Source of the DNA: Melioribacteraceae bacterium
Lineage (GTDB): Bacteria > Bacteroidota > Ignavibacteria > Ignavibacteriales > Melioribacteraceae
Direction: 5' to 3'
DNA: 28,379 nt
Assembly (NCBI GenBank): GCA_023230485.1
Contig: JALNXG010000052.1
Coordinates: 1 to 28,379 of the forward strand
Below, piece after piece: positions 16,479-25,228 of the stretch. Position numbers and translations under genes: made by a program. Under the pieces are notes generated by a model. That model did no database searches, was not told the origin of the DNA, and worked only from the letters and a program-made list of their open reading frames with translations. Numbering within the stretch: the stretch's first letter is position 1; each line of letters opens with the position of its first letter.

Positions 16479-17426
16479 ATGAATCATATACCTGCTAAAG
16501 ACGATATATCCCAAGCGCATGAAAGAATTAAAAAACAAATTCATAAAACTCCTGTTCTTACTTCAATCTCATTAAACGAAATATTCGGAGCGGAGCTGTT
16601 TTTTAAGTGTGAGAATTTTCAGAAAGTGGGGGCATTTAAATTTCGCGGCGCAAGTAATGCAATTCTTTCACTGCCTGATAGTGAGATTGAAAAAGGAGTT
16701 TGTACACATTCATCGGGTAATCATGCGACTGCATTAGCTCTCGCTGCAAAGATGAAAAAAGTAAAAGCATATATCGTAATGCCGAGAACTGCTCCGAAAA
16801 TAAAACAGGATGCAGTAAAGGGATATGGTGCGGAGATAATTTTTTGCGAACCGAATCTTAAAGCACGCGAAGAAGCTCTCGAAAAAGTAATTGAAAAAAC
16901 GGATGCTGTATTCGTTCATCCTTATGATAATTATATGGTGATTGCAGGTCAGGCAACCGCCCCAAAAGAATTAATAGAAGAAGTTCCGGGGTTGGAATAT
17001 ATCATAGCCCCTATCGGTGGAGGCGGCTTATGCAGCGGTACTGCTTTATCAGCAAAATATTTTGGCACCGGAATTAAGGTGATCGGTGCGGAACCATTAA
17101 ATGCTGATGACGCTTATCGATCATTAAAAGAGGGAAGCATTCAACCCTCGATAAATCCAAAAACGATTGCTGATGGACTTATGACACAATTAAGCGAAAA
17201 AACGTTTTCCATTATTCAGGACAATGTAGAAAAAATAATTACCGTGAAAGAGGAAATGATGATAGAGTGTATGAAGATGATTTGGGAGCGGATGAAGATA
17301 ATCATTGAGCCTTCGAGTGCGGTAGTGCTTGCTGCCATTGCAGAAAATAAAGAAGAGTTCCAAGGGAGGAAAGTTGGGCTTATTATCTCCGGCGGCAATG
17401 TCGATCTCATCAATCTTCCATGGTAA
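16479..17426 (+). CDS. PLP-dependent threonine dehydratase / serine racemase-like enzyme
   Basis: This is a fold-type II PLP enzyme of 315 aa that likely deaminates threonine or serine to an oxoacid, or racemises serine. PLP lysine is Lys54 in GAFKFRGA, the substrate loop is SSGNHAT (78-84), the phosphate-binding loop is GGGGL (about 183-187) and the C-terminus has SGGNVD. There is no C-terminal ACT regulatory domain, so it is the short catabolic/serine racemase form rather than the long, isoleucine-inhibited IlvA. It stands alone: 142 bases separate it from the gene before it. The choice between dehydratase and racemase cannot be made from sequence alone. Confidence 0.88.
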   Translation: MNHIPAKDDISQAHERIKKQIHKTPVLTSISLNEIFGAELFFKCENFQKVGAFKFRGASNAILSLPDSEIEKGVCTHSSGNHATALALAAKMKKVKAYIVMPRTAPKIKQDAVKGYGAEIIFCEPNLKAREEALEKVIEKTDAVFVHPYDNYMVIAGQATAPKELIEEVPGLEYIIAPIGGGGLCSGTALSAKYFGTGIKVIGAEPLNADDAYRSLKEGSIQPSINPKTIADGLMTQLSEKTFSIIQDNVEKIITVKEEMMIECMKMIWERMKIIIEPSSAVVLAAIAENKEEFQGRKVGLIISGGNVDLINLPW

Positions 17427-17448
17427 TAACTATAACAGGAATATTTTT

Positions 17449-17550
17449 GTGAAAATAATAAATGCAACTCTCTATTTACTCATAATATTAACCGATATTT
17501 TAAATGCACAGAATTTTGAACTAACTACTCCATATTATGCATGTCCGTAA
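17449..17550 (+). CDS. Tiny secreted peptide ORF, or 5' remnant of a secreted-protein gene
   Basis: A GTG at 17449 with an AGGA ribosome site 9-12 bases upstream opens a 33-aa frame. It starts with Lys, has a hydrophobic core (ATLYLLIILTDIL) and a likely cleavage site NA/Q, leaving a 13-residue mature peptide QNFELTTPYYACP. The stop is followed directly by the hairpin at 17555-17582. This is either a genuine micropeptide or the surviving 5' end of a longer exported protein lost by deletion. Too short for confident calling. Confidence 0.35.
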   Translation: MKIINATLYLLIILTDILNAQNFELTTPYYACP

Positions 17551-17582
17551 AAAAAACGCCAAACATATTGTTGTTTGGCGTT
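17549..17582 (-). terminator. Rho-independent terminator of the M64 peptidase gene
   Basis: The perfect arms aacgccaaac (17555-17564) and gtttggcgtt (17573-17582) form a 10-bp stem, or 11 with the next A-T pair. Read on the minus strand, it is followed by a long T run (the A run at 17549-17556). It lies 33 bases after the M64 stop. On the plus strand the T run is poor, so it mainly serves the minus-strand gene, though it may also stop readthrough from the left. Confidence 0.88.
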
Positions 17583-17614
17583 ACTCTTAGTATTTAATAA
17601 TAATTTGCTAAGTA

Positions 17615-19087
17615 TTATTCTGTATAATGATCGATTACTTTATTAATATGGTCTTCGCATACGGCACAAAATGGTTTTTTACCTTTACTGAACATGATAC
17701 AATCCAATTGCGAGCGGTAAAGACCTTTGGCGGCATAGCCGGCACCTTCAAAAACGCCTACTTTACCCCAATACTTGCTCGACTGCAAATACTTATCGAC
17801 AAGCTCCGATTGCTCCTTATCCTTTGCATTATAATCGTCTTCTGCTTTTTTAATTTCATCGGCAGGTGCATTGCTCTTTTTCAAAGCCGAAGTATGTTTA
17901 TTCATTTCTCTTCTTATTTTTTGCCAAGCATAATCTTGTTTATCGAAATCTTCTTTTTCCCATAGAGTAGGGACTTCAATTCCGGGAGTAAGTAGATTTT
18001 TCCATTTAACGTTATCTTTATCAAGTAAAGCGGTGATATTCGGTTCTACCGGTTCAATGCCCTGCGGATAAAATTCGTTATATGCCACATCGGAAGTATA
18101 ATATTCATCGGCTAATCCCGAAAATGAATGACCAAATTCATGTAAGAAAAGATATTCATGGAATTGATTATCGGTAGTGAAGGTGCAATAGAAATTATAG
18201 ATGCCTCCGCCTCCATATTTCTTATGATTGACCATAATATAAATAGCATCATAAGGGACGTGTGCCGCCATATCGCGCATAGCTTTATTATCCTCTGTGA
18301 GTAAATACCGTTCCGAACCGAGCGAATTGAAAGTGGAATTGAGAGCGGTTTTTCTATATTCACCTGCCGGCGGGTCATCCGTTCCGCTTTCTGTCGATGG
18401 CTTGAAAACGCCATAGATATTAAATTTTTCTTTCTGCGATTTATATGGCTCTTGATTGAAAATTATAGAAGTAAATTTTTCTAAATCACTTTTAAATTTA
18501 TCTTCCTGAGCGAGAGTATATCCTTCGCCGAGAATAACAATATCAACCTTGGAATGAGGATCACCGCTATAATGCGATTGATAAATTTTTACTGTTTCAT
18601 CAGTTATATTTTCGTGAATGATACTGATATTAGAAGGATCAATATCTAACGAGTAGATTTCATTTAATTTATTTTGACGGTCGCGTTTATTCAATGTAAA
18701 ACGGATTGGAGCTTTTGGTTCAGGTATTATTCCGCTTTCGTGATATGCCTTAATAATGCCGTTAGCCGCTTCCTCGCTTGTTTGATACTCTTTGAAATAA
18801 CTATCGAAACCTTTCGAATAAATTTCTTTGCCCGATGCTTTATCATAAATTTTGATATAGTAAGCACCATTATTAAAATTATCAATGAGATTAATGAGGC
18901 TGCCCGACCAGATACCATAAACATAAATTTGGTCTAAGCTGACGATTTCGGTTTTAGCATCGCCTGTATGATGATAATCGATTCTCATCGTTTTATCATT
19001 AAAAAAAGTATTAAATTGTGTTAAATCCTGCGACTTCATAGAACCTGCTATCAATAGGATTGTAAAAAGAATAGAAAAATATTTCAT
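17615..19087 (-). CDS. Secreted M64-family zinc metallopeptidase
   Basis: This 490-aa protein is exported (signal peptide about 1-19, MKYFSILFTILLIAGSMKS) and likely acts in the periplasm or outside the cell. An N-terminal beta-rich domain (about 25-160) resembles the M64 N-terminal region. The catalytic domain starts at VDIVILGEGYT (about 181-191) and includes the zinc site HEFGHSFSGLADE (316-328): His316, Glu317 and His320, with Asp327 as the likely third ligand. This is the IgA-peptidase M64 signature. The C-terminal part has a charged insertion (about 395-440) and several cysteines (CIMFS, FCAVCEDH) that may form disulfides. A GGGGGG-rich ribosome site lies upstream. No T9SS C-terminal domain is seen. 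The natural substrate is unknown. Confidence 0.88.
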   Translation of the reverse strand: MKYFSILFTILLIAGSMKSQDLTQFNTFFNDKTMRIDYHHTGDAKTEIVSLDQIYVYGIWSGSLINLIDNFNNGAYYIKIYDKASGKEIYSKGFDSYFKEYQTSEEAANGIIKAYHESGIIPEPKAPIRFTLNKRDRQNKLNEIYSLDIDPSNISIIHENITDETVKIYQSHYSGDPHSKVDIVILGEGYTLAQEDKFKSDLEKFTSIIFNQEPYKSQKEKFNIYGVFKPSTESGTDDPPAGEYRKTALNSTFNSLGSERYLLTEDNKAMRDMAAHVPYDAIYIMVNHKKYGGGGIYNFYCTFTTDNQFHEYLFLHEFGHSFSGLADEYYTSDVAYNEFYPQGIEPVEPNITALLDKDNVKWKNLLTPGIEVPTLWEKEDFDKQDYAWQKIRREMNKHTSALKKSNAPADEIKKAEDDYNAKDKEQSELVDKYLQSSKYWGKVGVFEGAGYAAKGLYRSQLDCIMFSKGKKPFCAVCEDHINKVIDHYTE

Positions 19088-19127
19088 AATCGGGTAATCC
19101 CCCCTTTTTTGACTATTAAAAATAAGA

Positions 19128-19820
19128 ATGAAAACCTATATTTTGTATAGTAATCTAATGATATATAAATTAAAAAATATAATTATTATGTGGGTCATTT
19201 TTGCGGTTGTAATTTCGGCGCAAGATGGCTCATTCCAAATTGCACGCCTAAAATATAATGGCGGAGGGGATTGGTATAACGATCCTTCAGCGGAAGTAAA
19301 CGTGCTAAAATATGTTGCCGAGAAAACGAATATAAAAGTGTCGGCGGAATATAAGTTCGTCGATATAGGCAGCGATGATATATTTAAGTATCCGTTTCTT
19401 TTCATTACGGGTCACGGCAATGTAGTTTTTTCCGATTCGGAAGCGGAGCGATTAAGAAAGTATCTGCTTAATGGCGGCTTCCTTTATATTGATGATGATT
19501 ATGGTCTTGATGCTCCGATACGAAGAGAAATGAAAAAAATATTCCCAGATAAAGAATTGCAGGAGCTTCCTTATGAATATGGTTTGTATCATTGTTTATT
19601 TGAATTCCCGAGTGGACCGCCGAAGACCCACGAACACGATAATAAACCGCCGCAAGGGTTCGGAATATTTTTCGGCGATCGATTAATGGTTTATTATACT
19701 TATGAAAGTAATCCGAGTGATGGCTGGGCTGATGCAAACGTTCATAACGATCCACCCGAAGTACGGGAAGAAGCATTGAAATTCGGTGCTAATTTAATTG
19801 TTTGGGTTTTGGCTAATTAA
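19128..19820 (+). CDS. Exported DUF4159 domain protein
   Basis: The protein has 230 aa from the ATG at 19128. An ATG at 19158 would give a cleaner signal peptide (MIYKLKN, then IIIMWVIFAVVIS, cut near AQ), and neither start has a clear ribosome site. The mature part is a DUF4159 domain: FQIARLKYNGGGDWYNDP, LFITGHG, then LRKYLLNGGFLYIDDDYG and GANLIVWVL. DUF4159 proteins have a flavodoxin/GATase-like look, and no enzymatic activity is established. The next gene starts 1 base after its stop, so the pair is coupled. It diverges from the M64 gene with only 40-70 bases between starts, so both promoters would overlap. Confidence 0.85.
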   Translation: MKTYILYSNLMIYKLKNIIIMWVIFAVVISAQDGSFQIARLKYNGGGDWYNDPSAEVNVLKYVAEKTNIKVSAEYKFVDIGSDDIFKYPFLFITGHGNVVFSDSEAERLRKYLLNGGFLYIDDDYGLDAPIRREMKKIFPDKELQELPYEYGLYHCLFEFPSGPPKTHEHDNKPPQGFGIFFGDRLMVYYTYESNPSDGWADANVHNDPPEVREEALKFGANLIVWVLAN

Positions 19821-19821
19821 T

Positions 19822-22800
19822 ATGTCAGATAGATTAATTATTGAAATAAAAAATCGACTGCTTTCTGTTTTAAAGAAAGATTTTTGGAGAAAGTTTTTAA
19901 TCAATTTGAGCTGGTTTATTATCGGTGCGGTTTTATTATGGTTTTTAGCCGGATTGCTCGAAATAATTTTTAGGTTTTCTACTTTAGGTAGGGCAATAGT
20001 ATTCTTTAGCTATTTTTTATTGGTGCTTATTGCTGCCGTGATTCTTTTATTAATTCCTTTTATCAAAGAAAAATATTTATCTAAACCGGATTATAATAAA
20101 GCTGCAAAGATGATAGGGGATCATTTTCCAGAAATTAAAGATGAACTCCTTAATACGTTACAAATAGCAGAAGAAAATTCAGATAATTACTCTCATTCAT
20201 TAATTGAAGCCGCATTTAAGGCAACTTACGAAAAAACAAAAAATATCGATTTTGAAAAAACAATTGATTTAAGTCGGTCGCAAAAGAAATTACGATATGC
20301 AAATGTACTTCTGGCGGCATTCATGGCACTATCATTACTCATACCTGAATTTACAAATGCGTATCACCGAATACTGAGTTTCAATACAGAATTTAAAATT
20401 CCACAGAAGTTTTATTTTGAAGTCGCGCCGGGAAATTATCAATTAACCAAAGATGAATCTATTACAATTACAGTAAAAACAACCGGCGAGCCGGTAAATG
20501 AAGTAAACCTATTTATTAAGTCAGAAGAGCAGACAGATTTCTCGCAAATTAAACTGACATTAACTAAAGAAAACTTATTCCGTTATGAAAAACAATTTGT
20601 AAAAAATAGTTTTGAATATTTTGTTACTGCTCAAGGAATTAAATCGGATCATTATAGAATTAATGTAATCGATCGACCGGTAATAACAGGGCTTAATATA
20701 AAAATAACTCCTCCCGTTTATACCAAACTACCCGAAGTTCTTCAATCCGATAACGGCAATATAGAAGCATATCCCGGAAGCAGAATTACTTTCGGACTGA
20801 ACTCTTCTAAAGAATTAAAAGAAGCAAAAATTAATTTTAGCGATTCAACTTCGACCGCACTAAAAACAGGCTACCAAAAAGCTAATGGAACTTATATAAT
20901 ATCAAGCGATAAAAAATATTCATTTGAGCTAATAGACTTATTTGGTAATACTAACCTAAATCCCATTCTTTATTCGATCACTACATTAAGTGATGCTTTT
21001 CCGGTAATTGAACTACTTGAACCGGCTAGCGATATTAGACTTGCGAAAAATAATATTGTACAAATTAATTCCTTACTAAGCGATGATTTTGGTTTTTCAA
21101 AACTTACAGTCAATTACAAATTAACTTCATCAAAATATCGCCAGCCGGAAACAAATTTCAAGACTAAAGAGATATCAATCCCAAAAGCCACGAAAGAATA
21201 TGAGCTAAATTATGTCTGGAATTTGGCAGACCAATATTTGGCGGAGGGAGAGGTAGTAGCTTTTTATCTCGAACTCTTTGATAATGATAATGTATCAGGA
21301 CCGAAATCTGTAAAAACAAAAATTATAAATGTATCCGTTCCTTCCCTTGATGATCTTTATAAATCAGTAGAAAATACTCAAGAAGATGCCAAGAAAGATT
21401 TGGAAGAAACATTTAAAGAAGCTGAAAAATTAAGCAAGGAATTAGAAAAACTTAAGAATGATTTGAAGCGTGATAAAGCGGAAATCACTTGGGATGAAAA
21501 AGAAAAGATTGAAAAAGCAATCGATAAATTTAAAGACATAACTTCTAAAATTGATGAAGCTTCTAAAAAGCTAAATGATATGAAGAAAGAGATGATGGAA
21601 AATAATCTTCTTTCGGAAGAAACGATGGAAAAATTCATGGAGTTACAAGATTTAATGAATGAACTATCGAGTGAAGAATTCAAAGATGCTATGAAGAAGC
21701 TCCAAGATTCGATGAAAAACTTAATGCGTAATGAAGTGAATCAATCGATGGAGAATTTTAAACTTGATGAAGAGATGTTTAAGAAGAGTCTCGAACGTAC
21801 AATGAATTTACTCAAGCGTGTGCAGGCAGAAATGAAAGTGGATGAAATTATTAAGCGTTCAGAAGAGTTAGCAGAAAAGATGTCAGAGCTAAAAGAGAAA
21901 ACTGACAAAATGAATTTATCGGATAAGCAGAATAGAGATCAGCTTAAGAGCGAACAAAAAGATGCTACAAAGGACTTTAAGAATTTAGAAGATGAAATGA
22001 GTAATCTTCAAAAGAAGATTAGTGAATTGAATGAAATGCCGAAAGATAAGTTAGATGAAATAGCGAAACAGCTTGAGAAGCAACAGAATCAGGAGCTTTC
22101 AGAAAATGCTGAAAATAACATTTCGCAGAATCAAAAAAATCAGGCACAGCAAAACCAACAGCAGATGCAGAACAATATGCAGAATTTTAATAAGCAGATG
22201 CAGGAGTTTCAAGAGAGTATGCAACAGCAGAACCAGATGGAAACTTTCAATGCAATGATGAAGAATATTAACGATCTCCTTTCGCTTAGTAAATCGCAGG
22301 AGAAATTAAAAAAGGAAACTGATAATAGCGGTATATCTCAACAGAAATTTAATGAAAATGCAAAGAAGCAGAGTGAGATTCAGAACAATCTTAGTAAGGT
22401 AATGCAGAATTTAGGAGAACTATCGCAGAAGTCTTTTGCAATCACTCCTGAAATGGGTAAGGCGTTGGGACAGGCATATTCTAATATGCAGCAATCGATT
22501 AGCTCACTTCAAAATAGAAATACAGATGGAGCATCGCAGAGTCAAAATAAATCGATGGAGAATTTGAATCAGGCGGCTTCAATGATGAAATCGGCACTCG
22601 ATATGATGATGCAGGGCGGCGGAAGTGGCAGCGGTATGATGAATATGTTTCAACAGCTTCAGCAGATGAGTCAACAACAGATGAACTTGAATCAATTAAC
22701 TCAGATGATGCAGCAGGGGAAACTTACTCAACAGCAGATGGGGCAGATGCAAAGATTAGGACAGCAGCAGGAGATGCTTCGTAAGTCGTTAGAGCAATTG

Positions 22801-23172
22801 AATAAAGAAGCTAAAGAGAGCGGACAATCGAAGCGAATCGCTTCTAATCTTGATAAGATACTCGATGAAATGAAAGAAGTAGTTTCTGGATTGGAAACAG
22901 AAAAAATTAATGATGACCTTATTAAGAAACAGGAAAATATTTTATCGAAACTTTTAGATACTCAGAGATCGATTAATGAAAAGGATTTTGAAGAAAACCG
23001 GAAATCGAACACGGGAAAGAATATTACAAAGGAACGCCCTGACGCATTAAACCTTTCCCCCGAAGAACGGATCAAACAATTGCGTGAATCCCTTAATAAC
23101 GGGACACGAGAGAAATACAATAAAGACTACGAAGAGCTGATTAAGAAATACTACGAAAAAATCGGCAAGTGA
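19822..23172 (+). CDS. Large DUF4175-like membrane-anchored coiled-coil protein with Gln/Met-rich region
   Basis: The frame extends to a TTG at 19798 inside the previous gene, but the ATG at 19822, 1 base after that gene's stop, is the more natural start (MSDRLIIEIKNRLLS), giving 1116 aa. Membrane helices lie at about 25-50, 57-80 and 157-175. A beta-rich, probably periplasmic domain spans about 185-505. From about 510 to 755 it is a Lys/Glu-rich coiled coil, then a Gln/Met/Asn-rich stretch (about 757-815 and 915-990) with a GGGSGSG break near 933, then a charged C-terminus. This matches DUF4175-type proteins, often seen beside DUF4159, MoxR and DUF58 genes. Here only DUF4159 is adjacent. A structural or scaffolding envelope role is my inference. 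Confidence 0.8.
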   Translation: MSDRLIIEIKNRLLSVLKKDFWRKFLINLSWFIIGAVLLWFLAGLLEIIFRFSTLGRAIVFFSYFLLVLIAAVILLLIPFIKEKYLSKPDYNKAAKMIGDHFPEIKDELLNTLQIAEENSDNYSHSLIEAAFKATYEKTKNIDFEKTIDLSRSQKKLRYANVLLAAFMALSLLIPEFTNAYHRILSFNTEFKIPQKFYFEVAPGNYQLTKDESITITVKTTGEPVNEVNLFIKSEEQTDFSQIKLTLTKENLFRYEKQFVKNSFEYFVTAQGIKSDHYRINVIDRPVITGLNIKITPPVYTKLPEVLQSDNGNIEAYPGSRITFGLNSSKELKEAKINFSDSTSTALKTGYQKANGTYIISSDKKYSFELIDLFGNTNLNPILYSITTLSDAFPVIELLEPASDIRLAKNNIVQINSLLSDDFGFSKLTVNYKLTSSKYRQPETNFKTKEISIPKATKEYELNYVWNLADQYLAEGEVVAFYLELFDNDNVSGPKSVKTKIINVSVPSLDDLYKSVENTQEDAKKDLEETFKEAEKLSKELEKLKNDLKRDKAEITWDEKEKIEKAIDKFKDITSKIDEASKKLNDMKKEMMENNLLSEETMEKFMELQDLMNELSSEEFKDAMKKLQDSMKNLMRNEVNQSMENFKLDEEMFKKSLERTMNLLKRVQAEMKVDEIIKRSEELAEKMSELKEKTDKMNLSDKQNRDQLKSEQKDATKDFKNLEDEMSNLQKKISELNEMPKDKLDEIAKQLEKQQNQELSENAENNISQNQKNQAQQNQQQMQNNMQNFNKQMQEFQESMQQQNQMETFNAMMKNINDLLSLSKSQEKLKKETDNSGISQQKFNENAKKQSEIQNNLSKVMQNLGELSQKSFAITPEMGKALGQAYSNMQQSISSLQNRNTDGASQSQNKSMENLNQAASMMKSALDMMMQGGGSGSGMMNMFQQLQQMSQQQMNLNQLTQMMQQGKLTQQQMGQMQRLGQQQEMLRKSLEQLNKEAKESGQSKRIASNLDKILDEMKEVVSGLETEKINDDLIKKQENILSKLLDTQRSINEKDFEENRKSNTGKNITKERPDALNLSPEERIKQLRESLNNGTREKYNKDYEELIKKYYEKIGK

Positions 23173-23184
23173 AATCGCATTCAG

Positions 23185-23218
23185 AACCTTCACTTGTGAG
23201 ATTCGGTGCATGAAGGTT
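23185..23218. repeat. Inverted repeat downstream of the DUF4175 gene
   Basis: The 8-bp arms aaccttca (23185-23192) and tgaaggtt (23211-23218) are perfect, with an 18-nt loop. They sit 13 bases after the DUF4175 stop. No T tract follows, so this is not a clear intrinsic terminator. It may be an operator-like site or an RNA hairpin protecting the 3' end. Confidence 0.4.
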
Positions 23219-23264
23219 AGTGTATCTAGTTCGAGTAAAGGTGTTTTAGAACTTTCTCATCATC

Positions 23265-23305
23265 GGCACGTCTAATATTTACTAATGTTAGACTATATAA
23301 GTGCC
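23265..23305 (+). promoter_or_regulatory. Long hairpin in the leader of the S9 peptidase gene
   Basis: The arms gtctaatatt (23270-23279) and aatgttagac (23284-23293) form a 10-bp stem with one G-T wobble around a TACT loop. Just outside, ggcac (23265-23269) pairs with gtgcc (23301-23305), leaving a one-sided 7-nt bulge, tatataa. The structure ends 6 bases before the ATG at 23312, covering the place where a ribosome would bind. No T tract follows, so it is not a terminator. It could be an RNA switch or a protein-binding palindrome; no trigger is known. Confidence 0.45.
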
Positions 23306-23311
23306 AAATAA

Positions 23312-25225
23312 ATGAAGAAAGTGCTGATTTCTCTTGTATTCGCAGGTTTTTTGATCTCCGGTTGTGGAAATCGTGAAAAGGATGTTGTAATTATCCCGGT
23401 TGAAAAACTATTTAAAAAATCGGATAAATCATGGTTTATGGTTTCGCCATCCGGTACATTTTATTCATTCGTCAAATCCCTAAATGGCAAAAGCAATCTT
23501 TATATCAGTCCTTCTGAAAAGGATTCCTCTTATATAGTTACCGATTCCAACTCTACAAATATTCAATACTATTTCTGGGCTAATAATCATCAAGTCGTTT
23601 ATCTCCAGAATAATGATAACACTCAATCCACAAAAATTTTTAGTGTCGATATCAAGTCAAGAGTAGTAAAGGATATTACCCCATTCGATAATGTGAAGAT
23701 TGCGGTAATTGATTTGTTAGGAAAAGACGAGAATAGAGTTTTGATTACGATGAATAAACGTCTGCCGAATGTTCCCGATCTTTTTTATTTGGATATTAAT
23801 TCGGGTAAGGCTGAACTAGCGTTTTCTAATCCGGGAAAATTCACTCAATGGAAAACAGATAATGAAGGTGCTTTAAGACTCGCTGCCGGCGAAGTCGAAT
23901 CAATTAAACGCACATGGTATTATCGCTATTCTCCCACTGCACAATTTGCTCCGATGATTGAAGTCGATTTTCGTGATACATTTGAACCGATCTATTTTGA
24001 TAAAGAAAATAAATTTATCTATGCAGCATCAAATATCGGACGAGATAAATGTGCGATCGTTAAATATGATCCTGAATTAAAAAAGGAAATAGAAATATTA
24101 TTTCAAGACCCTGAAATGGATGTCTATGATCTCCTGAGGAATGAATCGTCTTTCGAACTTTTTTCCGCTTACTATAAGAAAGCAAAATTAGAATATCATT
24201 TCTTTGATAGCAAAGCACAAAAACTTTACGAAAATCTCAAAAAACGTTTTGATGGGATGGAGATACTTGTGCTTAGCTATAATGATGCTGGCACAAAATA
24301 TATCTTAAAAATTTATAGTGATACGAATCCGGGTGGGCTTTATTTATACGATATCAATAACGAAAAGACAACTGAAATTTATAAATTCAATCCTGATGTA
24401 AATCCTGAAAACATGTCATCAATGAAACCGATTAGTTTTATTGCGCGAGATGGATTAAAGATTCATGGCTACCTAACGCTTCCTGTAAGCAAAGAAGCGA
24501 AAAATTTACCGACTGTCATTTATGTACATGGCGGACCTTGGGCTCGTGATTATTTCCGTTTCGATAGCGAAGTGCAATTTTATGCTAATCGCGGCTATGC
24601 TGTTTTGCAGGTTAATTATAGGGGTTCTACTGATTATGGTAAGCAATTTATGGCAGCGGGTTTTAAGGAATGGGGCGGTAAAATTCAGAATGATATTGAG
24701 GATGGAACACGCTGGTTGATTAAACAAGGTATAGCCGATTCGGCTAAAATTGCAATTTCAGGATATTCATTCGGTGGTTATTCCGCTTTATACGGAGCAA
24801 CATTTAAGGGCGATTTATATAAGTGTGCTGCTGCGATGTCAGGCTTAAGTAATATACGTTCTCTTCTCACTTCGATACCATATTATTCTCAAGATGGTAT
24901 TAAGCAGATGGTTTATACTATGGTGGGAGACCCGGTAAAAGATTCTACAATGCTTAAAAATATTTCACCATTTAATTTCACGGAGAAAGTAAAGATACCT
25001 TTAATGATAGGGCACGGGACGAAGAGCGAAAAGGTAAATACGGATGAAATGAATGAGTACGTAAAGATGCTCTTAAAGAAGGGAGTGAAAGTGGAATATG
25101 TCCTTAAAGATAACGAAGGACATATATTCCGTGATGAGCAAAACATAATTGAGTGGTACAATAAATTAGATAAATTCTTAGCTTCAAATCTAACTCAAAA
25201 AGAAAAAAAGCAAATAAATTATTAA
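23312..25225 (+). CDS. S9-family (prolyl oligopeptidase-like) serine peptidase, lipoprotein
   Basis: The 637-aa protein starts with a lipoprotein signal (MKKVLISLVFAGFLISGC, lipidated Cys18), so it is probably anchored in the outer or inner membrane facing the periplasm. Residues about 25-370 look like the beta-propeller of S9 peptidases. The alpha/beta-hydrolase domain has the oxyanion segment YVHGGPW (about 407-413), nucleophile Ser486 in GYSFGG and His604 in EGHIF. In most S9 members the catalytic Asp sits in a HGxxDxxV motif. Here that motif reads HGTKSEKV, with Ser572 in its place and Glu573 next to it. It may use Glu573, a shifted acid, or be impaired. A hairpin overlaps its ribosome-binding region, and the convergent gene ends 3 bases away. 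Confidence 0.88.
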   Translation: MKKVLISLVFAGFLISGCGNREKDVVIIPVEKLFKKSDKSWFMVSPSGTFYSFVKSLNGKSNLYISPSEKDSSYIVTDSNSTNIQYYFWANNHQVVYLQNNDNTQSTKIFSVDIKSRVVKDITPFDNVKIAVIDLLGKDENRVLITMNKRLPNVPDLFYLDINSGKAELAFSNPGKFTQWKTDNEGALRLAAGEVESIKRTWYYRYSPTAQFAPMIEVDFRDTFEPIYFDKENKFIYAASNIGRDKCAIVKYDPELKKEIEILFQDPEMDVYDLLRNESSFELFSAYYKKAKLEYHFFDSKAQKLYENLKKRFDGMEILVLSYNDAGTKYILKIYSDTNPGGLYLYDINNEKTTEIYKFNPDVNPENMSSMKPISFIARDGLKIHGYLTLPVSKEAKNLPTVIYVHGGPWARDYFRFDSEVQFYANRGYAVLQVNYRGSTDYGKQFMAAGFKEWGGKIQNDIEDGTRWLIKQGIADSAKIAISGYSFGGYSALYGATFKGDLYKCAAAMSGLSNIRSLLTSIPYYSQDGIKQMVYTMVGDPVKDSTMLKNISPFNFTEKVKIPLMIGHGTKSEKVNTDEMNEYVKMLLKKGVKVEYVLKDNEGHIFRDEQNIIEWYNKLDKFLASNLTQKEKKQINY

Positions 25226-25228
25226 TTC

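Noticed and set aside
22090..22790. Repeated CAG/ATG-rich units that resemble a DNA repeat array
   Set aside because: They are irregular codons of a Gln/Met-rich protein in one open frame, without constant repeat or spacer length, so not a CRISPR or tandem repeat array.
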